NCBI GenBank assembly: GCA_029207755.1
Contig: JARCOQ010000010.1
Location: 310,001 to 374,000 of the forward strand
From: Chamaea fasciata
Taxonomy: Eukaryota > Chordata > Aves > Passeriformes > Sylviidae
DNA: 64,000 nucleotides
Reading direction: 5' to 3'
Shown: positions 1-21,200 of the stretch, piece after piece
Layout of the letters: every line of letters begins with the position of its first letter
How positions within the stretch are numbered: the first letter of the stretch is position 1
Translations under genes and position numbers: made by a program
The notes under the pieces: model-generated
Seen by the model: the letters and a program-made list of their open reading frames with translations, nothing else
The model's database searches: none
Told to the model about the DNA's origin: nothing

Positions 1-1500
1 GGCTTTAAAAATCCAAATTTTTAGTGGGAATTTTGGGGTGAATTTTGGGGGTTTTGGGACTTCAAAAATTCCAAATTTTGGGTGAATTTTGGGGATTTTG
101 GGGAACTAAAAATTCCAATTTTTAGTGGGAATTTTGGGGTCATTTTTGGGGATTTGGGGGTTCCAAAAATCTCAATTTTAGTGGGAATTTTGGGGGATTT
201 TGGGTGGGAATTATGGGGTGAATTTGGGTAATTTTGGGGCTTCAAAAATCCCATTTTTCAATCAGAATTTTGGGGTCATTTTTTGGGATTTTGGGGCTCT
301 GAAATCCCGATTTTTAATGGGAATCTTTGGGGTAATTTTTGAGGCATTTTGGGTGAATTTTGGGGGATTTTGCGGCTCTAAAAGTTCCAATTTTTAGTGG
401 GAATTTTGAAATGAATTTAGGGGATTTTGGGACTTGAAAAATTCCCACTTTCAGCAGGAAATTTTGGGGTGAATTTTGGGGATTTTTGGGCTCTAAAAAT
501 TTCAATTTTAGTGAGAATTTTGGGGGATTTTGGGTGGGAATTTTGGGGTGAATTTGGGGGATTTTGGGGCTTTAAAAAAATCTCAGTTTTCAGTCGGGAT
601 TTTGGGGTCATGTTCTGGGATTTTGGGGCTCTGAAATCCCGATTTTTAGTGGGAATTTTGGGGGTCATTTTAGGGGCATTTTGGGTGAATTTTGGGGGAT
701 TGTGGGGCTCTAAAAGTTCCTATTTTTAGTGGGAATTTTGGGGTGATTTTTGGCATTTTGGGGGGAAATTTTGGGGTGAATTTTTGGGGATTTTGGGGAA
801 CTAAAAATCCCAATTTTTAGTGGGAATTTTGGGGTTTTTTGAGGGATTTTAGGTGGGAATTTTGGGGTGAATTTAGGGGATTTTGAAGCTTAAAAAATCT
901 CAGTTTTCAGTCGGGATTTTGGGGTCATGTTCTGGGATTTTGGGTGGAAATTCTGGGGTGAATTTTGGGGATTTTTGGGGCTCTAATAATTCCAATTTTT
1001 GGGGGGGAATTTTGGGGTGAATTTTGGGGGTTTTGGGATTTTAAAAATTCCAATTTTTGGGTGAATTTTTGGGATTTTTGAGGCTCTAAAAATCCCAATT
1101 TTAGTGGGAATTTTAGGGGGTTTTGGGGGAATTTGGGGTGGGAATTTTGGGGTGAACTTGGGAGATTTTGGGGCTTCTAAAAATCCTATTTTTTCAGTCG
1201 GAATTTTGGGGTCATTTCCTGGGACTTTGGGGCTCTGAAATCCCGATTTTTAATGGGAATTTTTGGGGTCATTTTTGGGGCATTTTGGGTGAATTTTGGG
1301 GGATTTGGGGGCTCTAAAAGTTCCAATTTTTAGTGGGAATTTTGGGGTTTTTTGGGGGGATTTGGGGTGGGAATTTTGGGGTTTTTTGGGGGGATTTTGG
1401 GGCTCTGAAAATCCCAATTTTAGTGGGAATTTTGGGGTGAATTTTGGGGATTTTGGGTAGAATTTTTGGGGTGAATTTTGGGGATTTTGGGGCTTTAAAA
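1..1500. repeat. G/T-rich minisatellite with higher-order structure
   Basis: The whole stretch is built from variants of short blocks such as ATTTTGGGG, GTGAATTTTGGGG and AATTTTTAGTGGGAA, with nearly all G on the + strand. A marker block (CAGTCGG.ATTTTGGGGTCAT) recurs near 260, 591, 908 and 1195, giving a higher-order period of roughly 290-330 bp. Open frames of 60-100 codons occur on both strands only because the repeat is low in stop triplets; they are not genes. Runs of GGGG at short spacing could form G-quadruplexes (inference). The array continues off the left edge of the window. Confidence 0.93.
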
Positions 1501-1544
1501 ATTTGTCCTGGGTTGAAGTATATTTTATCACCATCTTCATGAAC

Positions 1545-2027
1545 TGTTGAAACCAGGTGAGGCAGTGCTCCCTGCCTCCTCCACTCTGGCTTATCTTCTG
1601 TTAATGGCCCATCAGCACCTTTGCTACACAGCTCACAGATAACCCCCTCCTGGACTACCTCCTGTTAATGGGCCCATCAGGCCTTATCACATGACTCACC
1701 ATCCCATTGTGAGATGCTCCGCCCAGAGGGAGGAACCAAGCATTCCAGCCTGGATATAAGCTGAGACTCTGAACACCAGAGGGGTGCTTACCCACTGGAT
1801 TCCCAGAGGACCCGAGCTACCAGACCTTTCTACAGGATCACTGCTTCAGGAAGACCACCTCATCTGGACTGCTTCCATCACCCCGCTCAGGTTGTATTCT
1901 GACTCTGTCAGTGGTCTTTTGTATTATTGCATCTATTTTAGTTTACTTTCTTTCCTTTTTTTTTTCCTATTAAATTGTATCTCTGACTTGGAGCCTCTCA
2001 TTTGTTTTGCTTCCAAACCACTACACA
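1545..2027 (+). mobile_element. Probable solo LTR of an avian endogenous retrovirus
   Basis: The segment begins TGTTGAAACC and ends ACTACACA, i.e. TG...CA ends. It holds a TATA-like GGATATAAGC near 1752 and an ATTAAA-type polyadenylation signal near 1968, in the order expected for U3-R-U5 on the + strand. No internal retroviral coding sequence follows, so a solo LTR is the simplest reading. Edges are judged only from the TG/CA ends; no clear target-site duplication was found. Confidence 0.5.
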
Positions 2028-2900
2028 TGGAGAAGAAAAAGCCCATTTTAGTTATTAATACAGTTGTTCACGTTCCATCACAATCAGAAGACAGCATAAT
2101 TAACTATTAGCATATTATTTGAGAATCAAAGCTTCCAGCCAGAAAAACTGCCTGTCAAGAGATGTCAGTAAGCAGAGGCAGCCATAGTACGGAGACCACA
2201 CAGTTCCTCGTGCCCACACGTTCCCAGTGCACGATGCAAGTAATCATCAAAAGCACAACTGAGACAGAATACAGTAATAGAAAGTTAACGACTTACACCA
2301 TTTGCACCATAAGAATGCAGTAAGAGGAGGGAGCTCAGGCAAATAGAGTTACAAAGTAGGTTGAAAAGCAGCTCGTCTTACTAATCAGAACAGCATTGAG
2401 CGGTACGATGTGCAGAATTCAGAGACAACGTAAGAAAAATATTATCTAGCAAATAATATATGCCTGTGGTTAAAGATCGAAATTATGACACCCATTCCTG
2501 GTTTTGCCAGCTCTCCTGTGAAATTGTGAGGAGGCTCCACTTCTCCATCATTAAAATGGGGATCACAGGAAATTCTTGTTACTTGGAATGCTAAAGTTTA
2601 CTTAAACTTTCAAATTCTACGTATAGGATACTGCAGAAGGAGTGTTTTCAGTTTTATTTAAGTCTTGAATTTTAAGCACAGTGGAAATGAATGAAAACAC
2701 AGTTAAGTTAAACTCTGGTGCTTATTTGTCCCTGGACCTTTTGGATAAAAGTCCCTCTGGACTAAAAATCTGAGGAAAACTAGTAACAGCAGGGAAAGTC
2801 AATTGCATTCATAAGTAGAAATGAAAGCTATGTAAGGTGAAGAAACTCGTGTGGCATGCGTCAATGGAACTAGTCCTAGTTATTAGTTACTAGTCGCGGC
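2028..2900. other. Non-coding sequence, nothing recognised
   Basis: AT-rich DNA between the LTR and the tandem repeat. I see no exon with conserved coding content on either strand. In an intact PLAT gene the kringle 2 and protease exons would be expected on this side (minus strand), but none is visible. Confidence 0.5.
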
Positions 2901-3121
2901 GAACAGGCGCTTTCTCGCTTCCCAGGCTAGGAGACGCACTTTCCGTGCCGCAGAAGCTTCTCTGCTTGTGGAGAGCTCAGAAACGGCACCTAGCGCTGTT
3001 CCCAGCCTGCCTGCAGCGTTGAACCGCTGACTGCACTTGGCGCAGAGAACAGGCGCTTTCTCGCTTCCCAGGCTAAGAGAAGCACTTTCCGTGCTGCAGA
3101 AGCTTCTCTGTTTGTGGAGAG
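2901..3121. repeat. 75-bp direct duplication at the PLAT breakpoint
   Basis: A 75-bp block beginning GAACAGGCGCTTTCTCGC and ending GTGGAGAG occurs at 2901-2975 and again at 3047-3121, with about four mismatches (146-bp period). It is GC-richer than its surroundings. Copy B abuts the remnant of the PLAT kringle 1 exon, so this foreign segment marks where that exon was interrupted. Its origin is not recognised. Confidence 0.8.
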
Positions 3122-5773
3122 AACCAGTCCACCAGGCCATTGCTATTCCAATTTAAACATTCAGTTCCACTCTTTGCCGTGCTCCAGATACCCCTATATG
3201 TTACTCCAGTGTCTTTGTAGCATTTAACTTCAGTATCTGAAAAAAAGGTAAGATGTGAAAATCTAAGGACAGCATACCAATTCTTTTCCCTGACAGTTTC
3301 CCCAGTCTCTGCTCTGTTTAAACTTGGCTCTCAAATGTCTTGTCTAGTAAGTCAGTGAAAATGCCCTGTCAGGCAGTCTGTAAGTGTATATGAAGGTCTT
3401 CAGTTACAAAATTTAGAGTTTTATTAAGAGACACCTAGAACAACCAAGATGTGCTTAAAAGTTCTTTGTAGTATTAGCTTTAGAATAAAAAAAGACAACT
3501 TACTAGAGAGCCTAGCCTACAGCAGGAGCTTCTGGGTATCTCATCCTTGTGTACTGCACAGCTAACCCCAATAGCTGTGTTCACAGCAGTTGATGCGGTA
3601 TACTCACCTATTTCACACTGCTTCCCTGAGAAACCTTGGTGGCACTGGCAGATGAAGAGCTGTGGGGAATAATATGCCTGTGAACACTGGCCCCCATTGT
3701 AGCATTTATTTCTGGTGCAGGCTGTGGAATAAGCCAAAGCCAGGAAATACTGTTAAGATTTCACAGAAGCAAGAAGCTGGAAATGTAGACACACCTTTCA
3801 TTTTCCTGTCAGTCTCTTTTAGCCTGTTCTGTTTTTCCCTACCCACCTGTTATTGCCATGTGCTTACAGCCTTTTTGTGTAGCGCTTCAATTTTTTTCTC
3901 TGTTTCATTCTCTCCACATATTCTGTCAGACTTTCTCAGCTCCATGCCCACTCCAACTTAGTCCCGCCCATGACAGTGTATACTGGTATTTTCTTTTCTA
4001 TCCTCTTCTATTCCCAGACAAATTTTCTGTGCAGTAACTCTGGCCCTGACAGTGGATGATTAGATGGACAAGCTCTCACCATTTCCTTTTTCTTTGTCAT
4101 ACTTACCTCTGACAGGCAGAGTGTGGCAGTGACTCCGACCACTGTCACACCTACAGTATTCGATTCTGCTCCCTGAAAGCCTCAGCCAGGTCCCCCTGTA
4201 TTGGTAAATTTCTGCAGATGAATTATCTGTGCAAATGGCTGTAATCGGAGAAAGGAAATCCTCTTTTAGTTCAGGGAAAAGACCTGGCTGAGCAAAAGGA
4301 CTCCCTTCTATTTCCAGGAGAAAAGCATCTGTGATGGGAGCATCTGTCTAATGGGTTGCCCTTTTTCCTTCTCCGACCACAACGGTCCCATCTCTCTCGC
4401 TGCTGTGCTGCCAAATGTACTGTTCCACTATTGACTCGTCTCTCTTTCTTTCAAGAAGAGCAGAGGGAGGGGAAAACTTTGTTGTGGATGGTATTAATGC
4501 GCTGGTATTTTGCCTTCTGAATCTCTCATCCACATAACCATGACAAAAAGCTGTCAGGCTCTGTTTCTTCAGCATGATTTGCTTTCCCCTCCCATGTTCA
4601 TAATGCTCCAGCTAACATGGTTTTAGTTAGCCTGGCTTACCTCTAGATCTGGCTCCTCGTTTGAAACGCATGTGTAAGCCCTGCAAGCAAAGAAGGTTAA
4701 TTCTGTGAGTAACTGCTCTCTTAAAAAAGATGAGAGAACAAGTACCTTCAAAGAGTCAGTCCTTTTCTTAAAGGGCATGTAAATCAGGAAGCTCTGAGGA
4801 ATTGTCTGCCCTCTTGTCAGACAATACAGTGAAATGTGCCTCTAGTACCTCAGTATGGGTTCCTAAGAATTGTAAATCATTTTGTTCCACAGATTACCAG
4901 GTGATTGCTTGTCATCTGAGTGAGGTGAATCTGGGATATGCCGTACTCACATTGTGTGTGAAGTCATTATGTGTTCTTGGGGCGTTGCAAATGCTAACTA
5001 AAGCTTGCCAGCTTTCTGCTATTTGAAGGAGGTTCAAGCAAATAATTTCCAAGGTAGGTACAGTCAACAAGCAGTTACTTTTGCTCACTAACATGCAGTT
5101 TCCCCATGAGACTTTGTAGCTTGATTGTCTTTAAGAGATATGTCTCTTGCAGCCAGTTAAATGAAATATTTTGGATAAAGTTTAATGGAGGAAACCAATT
5201 TAGAAAGCTTCTTTGATTAGGCCACAAGAGAAAGAAGATAAGAAGGAGGAAAGGTGGGATAGCAATTTTTTGAGAAAGGGAGTAAACGTTCTGGAATTGT
5301 GTAGCATTTGCTCAAGCTGTGTGTGGTGTGAGGCTTAAAGTGAGGGGACAAGGGAACCACTGACGTGCAGTTTTAAGTGAGAATAGTGATGAAGATGATG
5401 ACCATAGAAAACGGAAGGCTGGTTACAATGGAGTTCTTATTAACAGTGAAAGGTGACAGTGAACAGATACACCAAGAATACCCGGAGAAGACTTGTTTAC
5501 TTGCAAGTCTTGAAATGAAAACGAGCCAGGATAACACATAACACATCCACAATGATAGACTACTTTGTAACATTTTTCTTCCTCTGATTTGTAGTGAGCT
5601 AAGCAGATTCTCATTCTGTCTGATGCAGACAGCTGCAGCCAATGGCAAAGAAATGCTGCTGAAAATACAGGAAGATGGCAAGAGAATTATTTGATGCCTT
5701 AGCCTCTTACCTGGCACTGGGCAGTCATGATTGCTCCTACCAGCACAAGGAGACATGGGAGCTTGCCTTCCAT
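3122..5773 (-). pseudogene. PLAT: PLAT (tissue plasminogen activator) 5' exons, truncated in kringle 1
   Basis: Five minus-strand exons match tissue-type plasminogen activator, a secreted serine protease that converts plasminogen to plasmin. 5773-5711 codes for a 21-residue signal peptide starting MEGKLPCLL. 4680-4641 codes for the propeptide with the basic RFKRGARSR site. 4238-4107 is the fibronectin type I finger (IEYCRCDSGRSHCHTLP). 3721-3608 is the EGF domain (CYNGGQC...CQCHQGFSGKQCE). 3236 to about 3122 is the first half of kringle 1 (TGVTYRGIWSTAKSGTECLNW). All four junctions keep phase and use GT/AG sites, and no stop occurs before the break. The kringle exon then runs into an unrelated 75-bp duplicated block, and no kringle 2 or protease exon is seen. 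Loss of the catalytic domain makes this copy non-functional as a protease, unless the remaining exons lie beyond the window after an insertion. Confidence 0.85.
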
Positions 5774-15655
<9,882 letters not shown>

Positions 15656-16785
15656 AATCACTCTGGTTGCCTCTGAAGCCATGCTGCTTTGGGAAGCCAA
15701 CTGTGAAAAGCTGCTGCCTCTGAGAAGGGAATATCAACTGCCTTCTACTGTCACCAGCTGCTTATGTGATACATATGGCTTAGCTTTTAGTATCCACTTC
15801 TCAGACACTTTTTCACAAAGATACACTAGGGAATGCCTGTTCTAACTGCTTGGAGAATGTTCTTAATTGTGCCTTAAGACAGCAGATCTCTGTCCTGATA
15901 CGTCTTCCCTTGGGCATCGCCTGTGGCTGTTTTGCTGCATTTTGGGCTTTCTAATGAACAATGGACAAGGTATACCCAGTCACTGGTAGATGTCACCTTC
16001 CTAATGAACTGTGAACTTAATTGCTTAACTTTGCTGATTTGCACTTTTTTTCTTTAAGTGTAATGGTTGTACTTACCTAATACTTGTTTCCTGTATGGGA
16101 ACAAAATTATCTAAAACATGTAAACTTTTGGTTTGCTCTTGTTGATGCGCTCAATAACACTATAATGGAAAAAGCTGCTTTCACTGTGCAGGTCTCTAAA
16201 ACGTGAGAGGTGTAAGAATGTTAGCCTAGAAACCAAAGAAGGAAATCTTCAGTGTACAGGTATCGTGTAACAAAGCATTTGCAGATTATCTATTAACCAT
16301 GCTTAAAGTTGCATGAAAAGATGAAAAAAAGACCAAAAACCCCAGCTGGATGGAACCTTGGTGAGAGTCAACACACACCAACCTTGTGTTCTGACTGTGA
16401 CCAATTTATTTCCTTCTGTTCTAACCCCAAATTTCCACTACAACACAGAGACCTCCTTTTATAAAAGGCTGTGAAGTATAGGACATGCAAAATGCAATAC
16501 AATAATGGGGAGAGGTTGGATTTTCTTTTGGTTTTTTTGGAACAGATTTAAAATACAGGAAACTGAAATGTGGCACAAACATCACAACTTCCATGCATGC
16601 CTTCAAGTGTCTTCCTTTGTTGTGCTGGCACACTCTGGACTTCAGCAGTGGGTTAAAGTCATTCTTGGGCAGAGTAGAAAGTTCACACTTCTTCAAATTT
16701 CTGAGTAATATTAAGGCTGAAATGCACCGGGTACACTTTTCCTTCATCTTCCAGAGCACCACCAGTTGTTTTACTTAAAGCTGTG
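15656..16785. other. IKBKB/VDAC3 convergent 3' region
   Basis: Non-coding sequence between the IKBKB stop and the VDAC3 stop, which face each other tail-to-tail. It probably holds the 3' UTR remnants of both. The short open frames near 16421-16778 show no recognisable protein. POLB and DKK4, which lie between IKBKB and VDAC3 in human, are not seen here. Confidence 0.45.
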
Positions 16786-18225
16786 TTAGGCTTCCAGCTC
16801 AAGTCCCAGCTCAATTTTGTGACCTCCAGCACTGAAATTCTTGACATCAATCAAGCCTGAGAGGGTCAGCTTTACACCTACAAAAGCAAGTCACGAGAAC
16901 CATCATGCACTGACATCCCAGTACAGTGCTCTTCCTCAGGTCCTTGACCTCACTAATGTGGCTTAGTTGCCACAGGAACTTGCATCCATAGACATCCTTT
17001 AGTTCTCTGAGTCTGCGTAGACTTCTAGCTCCTTTGTTCATCTAGTCTGTTCTTAAGATGACAGTGAATTAAACCATAGTGTAGTACTTAACACCATTTG
17101 CTGCTACCAGTGAGAACTGCGTACCAGATCGAAGGGCATGAGTGTAACCAATTCCAATGAGGCTGGCATTGTTCACTTTAGCCTATAGGAAAAAAAAAAT
17201 CACAGTATTTATAAACTGTGTAAGTATTCATACAGAAGTATCCCAGTCCCCTGAGAAGGTGGCCTATGCATTAACACTCTTGAGCTACTTGGAGACCAAC
17301 CTCTCTTAGAAGCATGTTCCAATCTTTTCCTTTTCTCAGGAGTTTTCAGCTTAAGCAAATGGTGCAAATTCTGCCTTCAGAGAATGCCATGCTGTTTTTC
17401 ACTGCCTCCTCTATTATGTCTTTATATCTTTTAAAGAGCTACTTACTGCAGTCCCTCAGAGCCTGTCTTGTTCACATCACTCAGGAGTGATTTTCTTTTT
17501 TCTTCTAATGAGCAAGAAATACATGAATATGCAATCCCCTTTTTGCATTACTAAGTTTTGAGCTCTTAACAACAGTATTTCTCATGTTCAATTTTGGTTC
17601 AGTGGTCCTGGAACTAATTGTTGTTTTGAAACATAAATGCTTGCTACTTCAGTTCTTGGTCTTAAAACACACACGTCAGCTAACTTTCAACGGTTAACTT
17701 ACTGTTAGGAGAAGGCTGTAAGCTCAGGTAAACTTCCACCATTGTAATTATAATATGGTTTTACATTATGGATTTAAGAATTCAAAGGACACTTTCATTG
17801 TCTTTTAAAAGACATTTTTCAGCACAGTAGCATGCTATTCCAAGCACACTAGTCAGACTATTTCACTATGGACAAAATTATATTTAAGATTTCTTTTCCT
17901 CCATAAGTTCACAAGTACGATGTGTGAGGTCCCAATTTAAATTTGAACCACAACAGAAGCCACAGTTCGCAATCTACCATACTTCCTCAGTAACTAGTTC
18001 AGGCAACTGCTTCATTACAAATTTTCAGTATTTAGGGGAGCTTGAAATACTCATTTCTGCAACAAAATTCTTACCACAACGGAAGTCTTCTCATCCATTT
18101 GGTACTTTCCAGCAATACCAAAACGTGTGTTGTTACTGCCAGCAGTCCATGCAAGATTGACTGATGTCTCAACCTTATTAGTAACCTTCTGATAAACAGA
18201 CCCACCAAACTCAGTGCCGTCATTC
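16786..18225 (-). pseudogene. VDAC3: VDAC3 C-terminal exons (partial gene)
   Basis: Three minus-strand exons code for the last ~100 residues of a mitochondrial outer-membrane voltage-dependent anion channel beta-barrel: 18225-18075 ([25 protein letters not shown]), 17182-17125 (AKVNNASLIGIGYT) and 16877-16786 (KNFSAGGHK...LELEA, stop TAA). Phases 2, 0 and 1 join correctly with GT/AG sites and no stop interrupts them. NNASLIG and KNFSAGGHK favour VDAC3 over VDAC1 or VDAC2. Substitutions at usually invariant glycines (LIDVKN, HKIEL) hint at relaxed constraint. No exon for the first two thirds of the barrel is seen up to 25.7 kb, so this copy appears truncated. A functional gene with a very long intron running past 25 kb is possible but less likely. 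Confidence 0.8.
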
Positions 18226-21200
18226 CTGTTTGTAATAGATGCAAGTGTGTCAGGCCTTGCTTTGTTTAGTAACTCTTTAGATTAACCCTTCCCCACAATG
18301 ATTTGACATTATCTCCTAAAATGAACCAAGAGATCCAATACTTCCCTGAACCCAGGCTCACTACTTCCTAGCTGGAGCTGGCAGACTCCTGCTCCTATTT
18401 TTTTTTTGCACAAAGCATGTTTTGCTTGCAGAACGGAACAAGACTTGCCAGAGACCTACAGTTTAAGGTTCTGACAAAAAAAACCAAACCAAGCAAACCA
18501 AAACCAAAACCAACCCACCCAGATAACCTGGTTGCTTGTCTCAAGTAAGCCAGTGTGCAGTAACACATAAAGGAGACTTCAGTTATGAGAATAAGACTGA
18601 AAACAATGTTGTTGCGTTATAATCATTTAAATACACCATCTTCAGAGCGTCTCAGGCCACCTGAATGCCAAGACTAGGGCTACGCAGCGATGACAGCTGG
18701 ACACAAACACAATGCCACGCATGCCTTTCTCCTTCATCGTGGGCATTTCTGAGGGAGAAAGTTTCTGTGTGGAGAGTGTGATTGATAACTGGCTAGCTGC
18801 AAAAGGTCACGTAGACATGAGGGAGCTTTGCTGAGCACACAGGCACTCTCATGAGAACCAGCAAGGCAGCAAGCTTCTCATGTCCTTGAGCACAGCTGGG
18901 ATACGATAACAAGACCTTGTAGCTGAAAGATATGAGAGAGAAGCACGGTAAAACAAAAACTTACTCAAACTGTGTAACCACAAAGAAATGTAGAAAGAGG
19001 CGTAGCTGACTTTTAGTCTGAGCACCAATCCTGAGCTTAACTTTTGCAATATGCATGAGCTTATTAGTGTTATTATAAAAGCATTGTGTGAATTATCAAT
19101 AAATGAGATTTGCCGAACACTCATATTGAGTGCTATATTTCTCCCGCCGCAGATTTCCCACAAGAACAGACTTTCCAGTTCTTAAAATCTTCTTAGTAGG
19201 AGCTGTGATGGTGCACTTTGTGTAAATTGTGGTCAATTCTGTCTCCTAATAGCTGGCATCTTCAGATTCTACTGGCAGTGTTGGGAATATCTTTTCAAGA
19301 GTTGAGAAGGAAAGTGTCTTTTAAGGATTCTGATCTTCCAGTGTGATGCGTAGATACCAGTCAACATGTAGACTGATGACAGGCACAGACAGTATTCTTG
19401 GCAATTGCTTAGAAAATAAACAAAACATCAGGCAGTAGAATAATCCTGTCAACAAGGAGGATAACAGTAACTTTTCCAAGGGACAAATGTCAATGTCACT
19501 TTCAGTTACATTGCAGGAAAAAATGATAAAAGAAATGGGTGTGACCCAGAATTCCCACAGCCTAGAGGATATGTGAGTACCAGTTTGGCTGAAATGACTG
19601 TTGCTTGTCATTCCCCAGTGACAGTTTGGGGAAGTCATCACAGGCTCTTTTAATTTATGAATACTGATGTGTATAAGTCAGGTGTCGGTATATGTATTTT
19701 CACATCCTTTTTTTTGCTTTTTCCATTGTGCAGCAGGTAATCTCAGAACAGCAGTGGCTGTGCTGAAGCAATATAAGTAGTAATCTCTGATTTTTTCCAA
19801 TGATGTTTGATTGCCAAGTGATATCCTCAACAAAGTTGGTCAGACCCTCTCAGTCCTACTCCTTGTAGCTACTGAGTACTGAGATTGTAGAAGGCCTTAC
19901 TGAAGCTGACAGAAGTAATTTTCATTGCCTTCAGTGACTTTTCAATTGGGCTGAAAGTGCTGGTTGGTCTCAAAAATACTTTGTGAGCTTTGATCTAATG
20001 AGTGGAGACCAGTGGTAAATCAAAATGGAAGGAAGAGCTTTGTGGGCAGAATGCAGTACAGGTTAATTTGCTTTTTCAAATTCTAACTTATTTAAATTTT
20101 ACATCAGAAGTTGTGGAGGTCTAAATCCCTACTACCACCTTAAGGTATCTCTGCCTCATCATTGCTTAAGACACTGACTGAATGCACATAGTTTAATTTA
20201 AAGTTGATTGCATTTAACAACAGAATTTTTTAAAGCCTTTAGTCATGTAATAATGGTAGATAGCGCTTCATTTAGTCAAGAATGACCCGATACAGTTATC
20301 TATCATTTACATTAGCAATGTTGAACCGACAGTAAATTCAATTAATTCTTCAATTTTATGCTCTTAATATTTAAAAACCTGAATCCACTTTAAAATCAAT
20401 TTGCATTATTTTGAGGATGTGATTCTTAATGTTAAGCTCCTATTAAATCCGCATTTTCTCTACTCTAAGGTTGCTTTGAATTTTTTTGTCATGTTTTTGT
20501 GGAATGTTGGTCTTAAGCAGTTTTTGTGGGTTTGTCTGTGACTTAAGGAGCTCTCTATTGGATGCTGATCTATGCAGTTGAAATAGAACACTGGAAAAAC
20601 ATGATTTATAACAAGTGTTCTCATAGCAGACCAGGAGGTTGGGTTGATATTTCTTCTTCTTCCATCAAGGAACACCCGTGGCTGTGGGCTATAATTTATA
20701 ACAACAGTGTTGCTTTGACCGGTTTTGGTTACTGTGGGCTTGTTTTCAGGAATGATGAGTATGTAGTTATCCCATCTTGAAAGAAATACATAGCACATGT
20801 GTTTATTTGGATTAATTTGTATGGTTTTATATCACAGTTGGTAGAAAGCTGGAAGAAAAGCCCAAGAGTAAAGGAATAAAGGAGGCAAACCAAACAACTG
20901 AGGGTTGTGACTGTGGTTAAAGTCCCTTATGAATTCTGAGTGCTCCAGCACCGGTTTTCTGTGAGTCACTCTTTGAAGCTGCCTCATCATTTTGTTATAT
21001 ATATTCCAATATATGTCCGTCCTGTCAGACCCTAGAGAGAACACTTGCAGTGAGTAATTTCAGGTCTGAGTGCCACAAGCAGGCTGCTGAGAAAGCTGGC
21101 CCAGCCTTTTTTGTTCTTGGTGTTTCTGATGGTTTGAGCTGCAAGTTCACTCAGTTGAGCTGCTCTGTGCTCCAGCTCTGTTTCTTTAGTGATGCTGCAA

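Noticed and set aside
200..729. Open frames in the first kilobase
   Set aside because: They are translations of a G/T-rich minisatellite with few stop triplets.
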